Assembly (NCBI GenBank): GCA_014075295.1
Contig: CP046180.1
Location: 62,001-126,000, forward strand
Source of the DNA: Candidatus Mycalebacterium zealandia
GTDB lineage: Bacteria > Desulfobacterota_D > UBA1144 > Nemesobacterales > Mycalebacteriaceae
DNA: 64,000 nt
Reading direction: 5' to 3'
Positions 54,954 through 62,777 of this stretch are shown in pieces (the first letter of the stretch is position 1; every line of letters begins with the position of its first letter). Position numbers and translations under genes: made by a program. The notes under the pieces were generated by a model, which was not told the DNA's origin, did not search any database, and was given only the letters and a program-made list of their open reading frames with translations.

Positions 54954-56596
54954 AGGAAGATATAAAAGAGCGGGTTTTGGACGCGACTAAAGCCGTCTGC
55001 CCGGATGTGTCTTCGGGCGTGGAGTTTGAGATTGAAACCCCTAAACAAAAGGAGTTCGGTGATTTTTCAACAAACGCCGCGATGGCGCTCGCAAAAATCG
55101 CCGGAGAGCCCCCGCGCGACCTTGCGGCAAAGTTGGCGTCATTTCTCGCGGTGAACAATGCAGACATTTTTGAAAAGGTTGAAGTCGCGGGACCGGGATT
55201 TGTCAATTTTTTTATAAAGCCCGTAGCGATTGTGTCCAAACTGCCCGGAATACTGAAAGCGGCGGAGCGTTTTGGCACGGGGGAACGGAACGGAAAAAGC
55301 GTGCTGATTGAGTTTGTGAGCGCTAACCCGACCGGACCTCTTCATTTCGGGCACGCACGCAACGCGGTTGTGGGAGACGTGCTGGCAAATCTGCTTGAAT
55401 TCGCGGGCTGGAAGGTCTTCAGAGAGTTTTACATTAATGACGCGGGCAGACAGATGGAGATGCTCGGCGAATCCGTCAGGGCGAATTTGCTGGGGTTATT
55501 AGGAAAAGAAGCGGAAATTCCCGAAGACGGCTACAAAGGGGAATACATAGCCGAAATCGCCCGCGAAATCTTTGATGGCTCCGATGCCGGAAAAGTGAAA
55601 ACGGATGCTGATTTTTGCGCGGAGCGTGCTTATGAAAAACTGCTCGATGCGATAAAAAAGGATCTTCAATTCATAGGTGTGGAGTTTGACAACTGGGTTA
55701 GCGAAAAGGAGTTGCTTCACTCAAAAACCGGCGGCAAGAACATGCTTGACGGCGCGATGGAGAAACTGCGCGCGGTGAACGCGGTTAAAGACGAGGACGG
55801 GGCGCAGTGGTTCAAAGCAACCGAATACGGCGATTCTCAGGACTGGGTTCTGATAAAAAAAGACGGCTTGCCAACTTATTTTCTTGCGGACATTGCATAC
55901 CACTCTGAAAAGTTTTCGCGCGGTTGCGACAAACTCATAAACATCTGGGGGGCTGACCACCACAGCCATGTGGCGAGAATAAAATCCGCAATCGGGGCAT
56001 CGGGGCTGGACAATTCCGCTCTTGAGGTTCTGCTCATCCAGTTTGTTCGTCTTGTGCGTGACGGCAAAGAGGAATCAATGGGCAAACGCACGGGCAGTTA
56101 CGTTACTTTGCGCGAAGTGTCCGAAAGGGTGGGAGCCGATGTAACGAGGTTTTTTCTTTTAATGAGAGCGGTGGAAAGCCATCTGGATTTTGACCTTGAA
56201 CTCGCCTGTAAAAACTCAAACGAAAATCCGGTTTATTACGTCCAATACGCCCACGCGCGGATAGAAAGCATCAGACGCAACGCCGCTGAAGCGAAGGTGA
56301 GCGCGAACGGTGGGCAAGCTGCCCTGCTTGTTCTTGAGCCGGAAATTGAAATTGCCAAACTGTTGCTGGCTTTTCCCGATGTCGTGCGCGACAGCGCCCG
56401 CACCCTTGCGCCGCATAAAATCGCTTTTTATCTTCAAGGTATCGCCGCATCTTTTCACTCCTATTACAACGCCAACAGGGTTATCACGGACGATGAAGAA
56501 TTGTCTTCCGCCCGACTTTTTCTGTGCGAATGTGTAAGAATAGTTATCAGAAATGGATTGGGTATTCTTGGCGTGTCGGCGCCGGAGAGAATGTAA
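54950..56596 (+). CDS. argS: Arginyl-tRNA synthetase
   Basis: 548 aa class I synthetase. N-terminal Add-1 domain (EFGDFSTNAAMALAK), catalytic core with SANPTGPLHFGHARNAVVGD (the HIGH motif reads FGHA) and INDAGRQ, GADHHSHVARI, a KMSK equivalent in SMGKRTGSYV, and the anticodon-binding helical domain starting at NPVYYVQYAHARI. Starts with an ATGA overlap. Confidence 0.97.
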   Translation: MKEDIKERVLDATKAVCPDVSSGVEFEIETPKQKEFGDFSTNAAMALAKIAGEPPRDLAAKLASFLAVNNADIFEKVEVAGPGFVNFFIKPVAIVSKLPGILKAAERFGTGERNGKSVLIEFVSANPTGPLHFGHARNAVVGDVLANLLEFAGWKVFREFYINDAGRQMEMLGESVRANLLGLLGKEAEIPEDGYKGEYIAEIAREIFDGSDAGKVKTDADFCAERAYEKLLDAIKKDLQFIGVEFDNWVSEKELLHSKTGGKNMLDGAMEKLRAVNAVKDEDGAQWFKATEYGDSQDWVLIKKDGLPTYFLADIAYHSEKFSRGCDKLINIWGADHHSHVARIKSAIGASGLDNSALEVLLIQFVRLVRDGKEESMGKRTGSYVTLREVSERVGADVTRFFLLMRAVESHLDFDLELACKNSNENPVYYVQYAHARIESIRRNAAEAKVSANGGQAALLVLEPEIEIAKLLLAFPDVVRDSARTLAPHKIAFYLQGIAASFHSYYNANRVITDDEELSSARLFLCECVRIVIRNGLGILGVSAPERM

Positions 56597-56598
56597 CA

Positions 56599-56688
56599 AT
56601 GTTTCGGCTTCTTTTAAGCATTCATACGGCTGACGAAGCGGAGTCTGTAGATGCCGAAGTTGTGAGTGTGAAGAAGGGGGCGGATTGA
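56599..56688 (+). CDS. Tiny ORF, 29 aa, doubtful
   Basis: ATG 2 bases after the argS stop, reading MFRLLLSIHTADEAESVDAE and ending in KKGAD. Hydrophobic start then acidic. It may be a spurious reading of the argS trailer; no ribosome site other than the argS end. Listed because it is directly followed by another small frame. Confidence 0.25.
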   Translation: MFRLLLSIHTADEAESVDAEVVSVKKGAD

Positions 56689-56689
56689 C

Positions 56690-56797
56690 ATGACTGCATT
56701 CACCGGTTTCGTGTCCGACGTGATTGCTGTTGCTACGATTGGCGCGCTGTTTTTAGCCTTTTTTAGGATTCCTTGCAGACGTTTCAGGCAAAAGTAA
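56690..56797 (+). CDS. Possible small single-pass membrane protein, 35 aa
   Basis: ATG at 56690 with GGGGG 9 bases upstream; stop TAA at 56795. One clear hydrophobic helix (DVIAVATIGALFLAFF) followed by a basic tail (RIPCRRFRQK), the topology of an inside-positive small membrane protein. It sits 15 bases before the phosphatidyltransferase gene and could be co-expressed with it. No homology can be judged. Confidence 0.4.
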   Translation: MTAFTGFVSDVIAVATIGALFLAFFRIPCRRFRQK

Positions 56798-56812
56798 AGA
56801 CGACAAAAGAGA

Positions 56813-57550
56813 ATGAACGAAGAAATAAACAACGAGATTTTCGACAGAAGCAAGGACAAAAAGGGTCCCGAAGGAACGAAGATTCTGGGGCGCGATGTCA
56901 AACTGCTGTGGCTTATGCTCATCAAACCCATTGAGGACTACCTCATCGGGAAAAAATGCCACCCGGACGCGCTGACCTACACCACGCTTATCGTTTCGGC
57001 TTTCACGGGACTGCTGTTTTCATTCGGATGGGTTTTTCTCGCGGGCGTTTTTCTGCTCGCCGGCTCAACGGCGGACATATTTGACGGACGGCTTGCGCGC
57101 GCGCTGGGCGTGTCATCGGCAAGGGGCGCGTTTCTTGACTCCTCAGTGGACAGGGTGGCGGAACTGTTTATCTACATCGGAATTATGAGCCACCTGCGCG
57201 ATTCGGTTTTTATCTATGTAATTCTTCTCGTGGTCGGATCATCGGTTTTCGTAAGTTATATGAGGGCGCGCGCCGAAGCGCTTGGAATAGACTGCGCGGT
57301 CGGCGTTATGCAGAGAACCGAACGGGTTGTCTATCTGGGAGTCGCGTCTCTTTTGAACTTCTTTGTGGACGCGCTGGCACGGATGGCGGGATTTTACGGC
57401 GGGGACTACGGGCTCAAAATTGCGCTTGTCGCCCTGCTTGTGTTCTCCTCATACACGGCGTTTGAACGCTTGCGCCACACACTTAAAGAGATTGAAACTA
57501 TGGAAGAAAAAACGCCGAAAGACAGCCCGTGGAAAACTCCCAGCTCTTAA
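56813..57550 (+). CDS. CDP-alcohol phosphatidyltransferase (phospholipid synthase)
   Basis: 245 aa. Diagnostic motif in [31 protein letters not shown]-x2-D-G-x2-A-R-x8-G-x3-D-x3-D, all present. About six membrane helices follow or flank it. [11 protein letters not shown]-like entry ([20 protein letters not shown]) is typical. Could be phosphatidylglycerophosphate or phosphatidylinositol-phosphate synthase; the alcohol acceptor is not decided by sequence. Overlaps the convergent rplS by 4 bases. Confidence 0.92.
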   Translation: MNEEINNEIFDRSKDKKGPEGTKILGRDVKLLWLMLIKPIEDYLIGKKCHPDALTYTTLIVSAFTGLLFSFGWVFLAGVFLLAGSTADIFDGRLARALGVSSARGAFLDSSVDRVAELFIYIGIMSHLRDSVFIYVILLVVGSSVFVSYMRARAEALGIDCAVGVMQRTERVVYLGVASLLNFFVDALARMAGFYGGDYGLKIALVALLVFSSYTAFERLRHTLKEIETMEEKTPKDSPWKTPSS

Positions 57551-57897
57551 CCTTTCGACCTTTCCTTTATTCTGCTCGCTTTCTTGGAAAGTCCGCGCAT
57601 ATAGTAGAGTTTGGCTCTTCTGACCTTGCCCGGACGTTTGACTTCAACTTTGTTTATAAGGGGCGAATTGACAGGAAAAATCCTCTCAACCCCAACTCCG
57701 TAGGAAACCTTTCTGACCGTGAATGTGCGCCGTACGCCGCTGCCTTTGAGGCTGATGACCCTCCCCTCAAAAACCTGATTCCTTCTTTTGTCGCCCTCAA
57801 GAATGTTGTAATGAACGGCGATAAGGTCCCCGGAACGGAACGCGGGGACATCGTCCCTGATTGAATCTTTTTCAAACTGACTGGTTACTTCGCTCAT
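57547..57897 (-). CDS. rplS: Ribosomal protein L19
   Basis: 116 aa. [56 protein letters not shown] and the basic C-terminus [20 protein letters not shown] match L19. Last gene of the ffh-rpsP-khpA-rimM-trmD-rplS ribosomal string, 34 bases after trmD. Confidence 0.97.
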   Translation of the reverse strand: MSEVTSQFEKDSIRDDVPAFRSGDLIAVHYNILEGDKRRNQVFEGRVISLKGSGVRRTFTVRKVSYGVGVERIFPVNSPLINKVEVKRPGKVRRAKLYYMRGLSKKASRIKERSKG

Positions 57898-57931
57898 TTG
57901 CGCGCTATCCTACCATTGTTTTTTTCAACTA

Positions 57932-59230
57932 TCAAAACTCGCACGAGAAAAGCCTGTCCATTATCGCCGCCGCCGCGCACCGCACCGAAAGATGGTTGTA
58001 ATTACCGTAGCTTCTGACGGGCTTGAGCGTGTGGTCCGCAGAGTCAAGAACTTCGCGCGCAATTCCCCATCCGGTTCCCAGAAGAAGAAGCCACGGGCGG
58101 TCTGCCTCCATAATCTTTTCCCTCATTTCCCCGTATCCGGTCATTTTTTCCACAATTCTCGCGTCTGTCGCAATAATTTCCGGTTTCTTCCCTTCCAGTT
58201 TTTCTATCTCCGCCGTAACATCCTCAAGCGAGTTTTTTATCTCCACAAGTCTCATCGCTTCGGAACGGGTTTCGTTGAAGCCCGCTCCGGCTCCAACCGT
58301 CCAGTGTTTAATGACCCTCTGCGCGAGCTCTCGTTGCCCTTTAACGGGACTGACCGGAAAAAACTTCCTCACTCCGTAGGTCCTGCACGCCCGCGCTATA
58401 TCGTGGATATCAAGATTGGTAAAGGCGGAAGAAACTTTTTCAAGCCGGCTGTTGTAAACGGGATAATGAAGCAACGCGACATACGCCCTGTAATCGGGCG
58501 CGGCGGTTTCCCGCCACTCGCAAAGCGCGGCGGTTTCGTCTTTCGTGAGCGCCGCCCGGTCAAGAATGTCGGGGCGTTTTTTCAGGGTGTTCTTTATTCT
58601 CGCCTCCCTTCTCCACCGCGCTATCTCTCCATGATTGCCTGAAAGTAGCGCTTCGGGCACCGAAACGCCTTCGTATGTTTCCGGACGCGTGTATTGCGGA
58701 TGACTCAAAAGACTGTCCGAAAGAGACTCATCTTCGGTGGACGCGCTGTTTCCCACAACGCCGGGAACAAGACGCGATACCGAGTCCGTTATGACCGCGG
58801 CGGCGTATTCCCCGCCCGAAACTATGTAGTCACCGATTGAAACCTCCATGTCTATATGCATGTCGCACACCCGCTCGTCAACGCCTTCGTATCTTCCGCA
58901 GACAATCACAATTTTCTCGTAATCCCGTAACTCGCGCACGAGTTTGCCGTCAAGGGGACGCCCCTGGGCAGAGGTGAGCAGAACAACGGTTTTTTCGTCA
59001 CCCTCCTTCGCCGCCCCAATCGCTTTTCCAAGCGGTTTGGGAAGAAAAAGCATTCCCTCTCCGCCACCGTAAGGCTTGTCGTCCACAACTTTGTGTTTGC
59101 CTTCGGCAAAATTTCTGAGGTCGCGGATTTTGATATCCACAAGCCCCTTTTCACGCGCTTTGGACAAAATCCCGCACGAAAAAACCGAATCAAAAAACTC
59201 CGGAAAAATTGTGATGATTTCGTATTTCAT
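57932..59230 (-). CDS. trmD: tRNA (guanine37-N1)-methyltransferase TrmD fused to a second SPOUT-like RNA methyltransferase domain
   Basis: 432 aa, against about 240 for ordinary TrmD. Residues 1-~240 are TrmD: ITIFPEFFDSVFSCGI, DDKPYGGGEGMLFLPKPL, VCGRYEGVDERV, SIGDYIVSGGE and SHPQYTRPETYEGVSVPEALLSG. From about residue 245 a second domain starts: YVALLHYPVYNSRLEKVSSA, FTNLDIHDIARACRTYGVRKFF and LLLGTGWGIAREV, resembling the stand-alone SAM-dependent RNA methyltransferase often found beside trmD (COG4752-like). No stop lies between them. Second-domain target unknown. Confidence 0.94.
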   Translation of the reverse strand: MKYEIITIFPEFFDSVFSCGILSKAREKGLVDIKIRDLRNFAEGKHKVVDDKPYGGGEGMLFLPKPLGKAIGAAKEGDEKTVVLLTSAQGRPLDGKLVRELRDYEKIVIVCGRYEGVDERVCDMHIDMEVSIGDYIVSGGEYAAAVITDSVSRLVPGVVGNSASTEDESLSDSLLSHPQYTRPETYEGVSVPEALLSGNHGEIARWRREARIKNTLKKRPDILDRAALTKDETAALCEWRETAAPDYRAYVALLHYPVYNSRLEKVSSAFTNLDIHDIARACRTYGVRKFFPVSPVKGQRELAQRVIKHWTVGAGAGFNETRSEAMRLVEIKNSLEDVTAEIEKLEGKKPEIIATDARIVEKMTGYGEMREKIMEADRPWLLLLGTGWGIAREVLDSADHTLKPVRSYGNYNHLSVRCAAAAIMDRLFSCEF

Positions 59231-59261
59231 AAGAGGAAATGAGTTTACTACAAGGAACTGT

Positions 59262-59644
59262 TTAGCCGAAATGTTGGCGAACTTGCTTCTCTATTTTCTT
59301 ATAGTCGCTTTCAAAGGTTGAGGGGATCATCCTTTGAAGTTTTTCCCTGCCAGAAGAAGCCCTGTTTTTAACATCATTCAGAATTTTCGTCCTGTCTGAA
59401 CTCGCTAGAAAACTCTTCCAAAGAAACGCAAAAATTCGTTAACAATCTTCGGTTTGTGTTTTTCATCAAACCTATACTTCGGTATAAAATCGCCATTCAT
59501 GATTTCCTTAACCGGGAATTTTTCCGGCAAGTAAAACCACTGTTGAAAATTCTCCTTTTCTTTAATCCGTTCAAGTCCCGCTTTATAGTTTGCCTCGCGT
59601 CTTAACCAGAAGCCAACGGTTGAGCCGAGAACCCTAGCAAGCAT
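59262..59644 (-). pseudogene. Frameshifted unknown ORF inserted between rimM and trmD
   Basis: Starting at the ATG 59644 (11-base overlap with the rimM end) the frame reads MLARVLGSTVGFWLRREANY on to FDEKHKPKIVNEFLRFFGRVF and stops at 59405. In the -1 frame the sequence continues from about 59415 as KSFLASSDRTKILNDVKNRA to KKIEKQVRQHFG, stop at 59262. Joined, this is a ~127-residue basic protein. No family recognised. It fills most of the otherwise empty 400-base gap; rimM and trmD are normally adjacent. Confidence 0.5.
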
Positions 59645-60158
59645 CCTTCTCTTTAAGCGCTTCGGTATTCTGAACCGCCACCGTCCCTTTTTCAATGTCA
59701 ACGCCCGCGATAAATTTTTCCACCATCGGAACAAGAATTTCTCCACCGTCCGGCAGGGAAATCACAAGCACGGACTGCATTCCGCTTTGCACAAGAGATA
59801 AAACACGGCCGATTTTTTCGCCGTCTTCGCCCACGGCTTCAAGACCTATGAGTTGAAAATTGTAGTATTCTCCCTCACCGGTTCCGGGCAGGTCTGATAA
59901 GGCAACCATCACCGTTGAACCCGCAAACTTTTGCGCGTCATCGCGGGTGTTCACACCGGAAAGTTTCAAGACCACGTCTTTTTCGCGCACAATTTTTCCG
60001 GTTATCTCAAAACTGTGTGGCTCGGAAGAGTCAGAGGATTTTATAAAAACGCGCCGGAGTTTTTTCAGCGAAGAGGTTTCGCCGCTGAACGGAATCACCT
60101 CCAAGCCGCCCTCAAGCCCGTGGCTTTTAGCAATTTTCCCGTAATCAATGAGCCTCAT
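59634..60158 (-). CDS. rimM: 16S rRNA processing factor RimM
   Basis: 174 aa from the ATG at 60158, where the conserved part begins (RLIDYGKIAKSHGLEGGLEV). A TTG at 60188 would add ten residues and overlap khpA by 8 bases; neither start has a good ribosome site. N-terminal RimM domain and C-terminal PRC-barrel (EYYNFQLIGLEAVGEDGEKIG, LVPMVEKFIAGVDIEKGTV). Assists 30S head assembly around S19. Confidence 0.93.
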   Translation of the reverse strand: MRLIDYGKIAKSHGLEGGLEVIPFSGETSSLKKLRRVFIKSSDSSEPHSFEITGKIVREKDVVLKLSGVNTRDDAQKFAGSTVMVALSDLPGTGEGEYYNFQLIGLEAVGEDGEKIGRVLSLVQSGMQSVLVISLPDGGEILVPMVEKFIAGVDIEKGTVAVQNTEALKEKDAC

Positions 60159-60180
60159 CGCATTTGCGGGAGGAGAAAAA

Positions 60181-60420
60181 TTAATCAACTATGTCCAACG
60201 AGAACCAGATTCCCCGCTTTGCGGCGGCGGCGGAAAGCAAACCTCTAAGCGCTTTGGCAGTCTTGCCCTGTCTGCCGATGACCTTTCCCATGTCGGGTTG
60301 CGCAACCTTGAGGCGCAGAACGGTTTTTTCTTCATTCACAACCTCTTCTATTTCAATCTTGTCGGGATCGTCAACGATTGAAGAAACGAGGAACTCCAAC
60401 AGGTCCTTCAAGCTTCCCAT
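60181..60420 (-). CDS. khpA: KH-domain RNA-binding protein KhpA
   Basis: 79 aa: single KH domain with GKVIGRQGKTAKALRGLL as the GxxG loop, preceded by LKDLLEFLVSSIVDDPDKIEI. Partner of KhpB in several bacteria. Its start overlaps the end of rpsP by 13 bases, so translation is probably coupled. Confidence 0.96.
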   Translation of the reverse strand: MGSLKDLLEFLVSSIVDDPDKIEIEEVVNEEKTVLRLKVAQPDMGKVIGRQGKTAKALRGLLSAAAAKRGIWFSLDIVD

Positions 60421-60650
60421 TTTTCAAGCCCAATCAGTTTCTTGACCGTGTTTGACGGCTTGGCGCCCTTTGAAAGCCATTCTTTGATTTTTGCCTCGTC
60501 GAATTTCAGTTCGTGCGGACGCTTGACCGGATCGTAGTAACCCAGAACTTCAAGAAATTTACCGTCCCGCGCACGCCGTTTTTCGGCGGCGACAATCCTG
60601 TAAAACGGCTTCTTCTTTGCGCCCAGTCTTGTGAGTCTTATTCTTACCAA
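60408..60650 (-). CDS. rpsP: Ribosomal protein S16
   Basis: 80 aa. VRIRLTRLGAKKKPFYRIVA, RRARDGKFLEVLGYYDP and the C-terminal WLSKGAKPSNTVKKLI are the family signature. Follows ffh by 83 bases; that gap holds no RNA gene I recognise. Confidence 0.97.
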   Translation of the reverse strand: MVRIRLTRLGAKKKPFYRIVAAEKRRARDGKFLEVLGYYDPVKRPHELKFDEAKIKEWLSKGAKPSNTVKKLIGLEKWEA

Positions 60651-60733
60651 AACACCTCTCCTCCCAGTCCGGCGAGCTTGCCCGCACGGCTACAAATCAA
60701 GTCTATATGACTCCGTCCGCAGTTCCAACCTCT

Positions 60734-62092
60734 CTAAGCAAGTCCGCGCGGAAGACCGGCGAGTTTTCCCATTTTGCCCTTGCCACCCTTTTTCATCATC
60801 GACTGCATCTTGATAAAATTTTTAATCGCCCGGTTCACTTCGGCGACCGTTGTTCCGCTTCCCGTTGCTATGCGTTTTCTTCTGCTTCCGTTGAGAATTC
60901 TGTGATTGCGCCTTTCTTTAGGCGTCATTGAGTCCACAATGGCGACCGTTGTTTTCATCGCCACGCGCGCCTTGTCCGTGGCTTCGGGATTTTTCAATAG
61001 CGAGCCCGAGCCCGGAATCATCGCCCCGATGCTTTCAAGCGGGCCCATTTTGCCGACCGCAAGCATCGCCTGCTTGAAGTCTTCAAGCGTGAAACGGTTT
61101 TTCATCAAGTTGCGGGTCATCTTCTCGGCTTCGGAATCCGTTACGGCAGTTTGCGCCTTTTCAATAAGGGTTAGCACGTCTCCCATGCCGAGAATGCGAG
61201 ACGTTATCCTTTCGGGATGAAAAATCTCAATGTCCGAGGGTTTTTCGCCGGTTCCTAAAAACTTGACCGGCTTGCCGGTTACGGCGCGCATTGAAAGAGC
61301 CGCGCCGCCGCGCGCGTCTCCGTCCATTTTTGTAAGAACGACCCCGCTTATGTCAAGCGCGTCATTAAAGCCCTCCGCCGCTTTCACGGCGTCCTGTCCG
61401 GTCATCGCGTCCGCAACAAGCAAAATCTCTCCGGGGGCGGACGTGGTTTTTATCCGTTTCAACTCCTCCATGAGTTCTTCATCAATGTGAAGGCGTCCGG
61501 CGGTGTCAAAAATCACCGTGTCAAAACCTCCCTTGCGGGCGAAATCCACGGAGCCGGAGCAAATTTCCTCCGGACGCGCCCCTGCGGGCGGCTCATAAAA
61601 ACCTGTGCCCGTCTGCGAAGCAAGTGTTTTTAACTGCTCGGCGGCGGCGGGTCTGTAAACATCAGCGGGAACAAGAAGGATTTTTTCTGTTTTCCCCGCG
61701 AGATTTTCTCCTGCGAACCAAACCGCGAGTTTCGCGCAAAAAGTGGTTTTTCCCGCGCCCTGAAGCCCCACCGCCATTATTGTAAAAGGCGGAGAACCCC
61801 TGCGAACAAGCCCCTCGTTTTGTCCGCCGAGAAAAGCGGTCAGTTCATCCTTGACCGCTTTTATGAAATGCTGTCCGGCCGTTATGTTCTTTTCCCGCTC
61901 CGCGCCGACGGTTTTCTGTTTTACAGACTCAATAAAATCCTTTGCGACCCGGAAATTCACATCGGCTTCAAGAAGGCTCATGCGCACTTCCCGAAGCGCG
62001 GAATCTATGTTTTCCTCCGTCAGGCGCGGCGTGCCTTTGACCTTGCCGAGTATGCCCGCGAATTTTTCGGAAATTCCCTCAAACATTTCCAT
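60734..62092 (-). CDS. ffh: Signal recognition particle GTPase Ffh
   Basis: 452 aa. N domain, then the G domain with GLQGAGKTTFCAKLAVWF, LVPADVYRPAAAEQL, VIFDTAGRLHIDEELM and TKMDGDARGGAALSM; the M domain is methionine-rich (NRAIKNFIKMQSMMKKGGKG). It binds 4.5S RNA and signal peptides and hands nascent chains to the membrane. ATG at 62092. Heads the minus-strand string to rplS. Confidence 0.97.
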   Translation of the reverse strand: MEMFEGISEKFAGILGKVKGTPRLTEENIDSALREVRMSLLEADVNFRVAKDFIESVKQKTVGAEREKNITAGQHFIKAVKDELTAFLGGQNEGLVRRGSPPFTIMAVGLQGAGKTTFCAKLAVWFAGENLAGKTEKILLVPADVYRPAAAEQLKTLASQTGTGFYEPPAGARPEEICSGSVDFARKGGFDTVIFDTAGRLHIDEELMEELKRIKTTSAPGEILLVADAMTGQDAVKAAEGFNDALDISGVVLTKMDGDARGGAALSMRAVTGKPVKFLGTGEKPSDIEIFHPERITSRILGMGDVLTLIEKAQTAVTDSEAEKMTRNLMKNRFTLEDFKQAMLAVGKMGPLESIGAMIPGSGSLLKNPEATDKARVAMKTTVAIVDSMTPKERRNHRILNGSRRKRIATGSGTTVAEVNRAIKNFIKMQSMMKKGGKGKMGKLAGLPRGLA

Positions 62093-62111
62093 GATTCTAA
62101 CAGAAGAGAAT

Positions 62112-62139
62112 TGGACAATGCAGACTTTGGGCTTAAAAT
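62112..62139 (+). promoter_or_regulatory. Candidate promoter abutting the methyltransferase start
   Basis: TGGACA (62112-62117), 16-base spacer, TAAAAT (62134-62139). The ATG at 62146 is 6 bases after the -10 box, so the transcript would begin at or next to the start codon. Confidence 0.45.
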
Positions 62140-62145
62140 AAGAAA

Positions 62146-62730
62146 ATGTCCGAAACAGTGCTCTATCTGAAAAACGCTCTTTTCCATCCTCTCAAAACCG
62201 GAGCGGTGCTACCGTCTTCGGAGCGGCTGTCCAACAGAATTGTGGATGAGGCGCATGTTAGTAGCGCGGATGTAATCGTTGAGTTCGGGCCCGGAACGGG
62301 AGCGCTCACGCAAACAATTATTGAAAAAATGAGCCCCGAAGCCACGCTTGTGGCGATGGAAATCAATTCCGATTTCGCCAAGCGAATAAGAAAAAGGTTT
62401 CCGACCGCACGGGTGTTCAACGCCTGCGCGGGAGACACTTTGAAGTGCCTCAAAAGTGTTGGAATTACAGAGTGCGACAGCATAGTTTCCGGTCTGCCGT
62501 GGTCTGTTTTCTCTGACGCTTTGCAAAAAAAATTGCTCGGTTCGGTTTATGAAGTGCTCAACCCCGGAGGAATTTTCACCTCTTTTGCCTACACGCCCAT
62601 GCACATGCTTCCGGGCGGAAGAAAATTCAAAAAAAACCTTGAAGCGGTTTTCGGCAAAATTAAAAAAACCGAAACTGAATGGCGCAATGTGCCGCCCGCG
62701 TTTATTTACCGCGCCGTCAAAAAAGACTGA
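62146..62730 (+). CDS. Class I SAM methyltransferase, PmtA/KsgA-like
   Basis: 194 aa. Motif I in DVIVEFGPGTGALTQTIIEK, an acidic strand end AMEINSDFA, and SIVSGLPWSVF in place of the catalytic NPPY-type motif. This combination resembles bacterial phospholipid N-methyltransferase-type proteins related to KsgA. LKNALFHPLKTGAVLPSS at the N-terminus fits membrane-surface binding in that group. Substrate (phosphatidylethanolamine or other) is inferred only. Divergent from ffh, followed by polA. Confidence 0.82.
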   Translation: MSETVLYLKNALFHPLKTGAVLPSSERLSNRIVDEAHVSSADVIVEFGPGTGALTQTIIEKMSPEATLVAMEINSDFAKRIRKRFPTARVFNACAGDTLKCLKSVGITECDSIVSGLPWSVFSDALQKKLLGSVYEVLNPGGIFTSFAYTPMHMLPGGRKFKKNLEAVFGKIKKTETEWRNVPPAFIYRAVKKD

Positions 62731-62740
62731 AAACTCCCCT

Positions 62741-62769
62741 TTGACACCCCGCGCACAAAATCCTACAAT
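62741..62769 (+). promoter_or_regulatory. Strong candidate promoter of polA, leaderless geometry
   Basis: Perfect TTGACA (62741-62746), 17-base spacer, TACAAT (62764-62769). The polA ATG lies at 62778, only 8 bases after the -10 box, and has no ribosome site, so initiation is predicted within 1-3 bases of the start codon. Confidence 0.65.
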
Positions 62770-62777
62770 TTCAGAGT

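Noticed and set aside
60651-60733. 4.5S RNA or other small RNA gene between rpsP and ffh
   Set aside because: The conserved SRP RNA apical loop sequence is not present in this 83-base gap.
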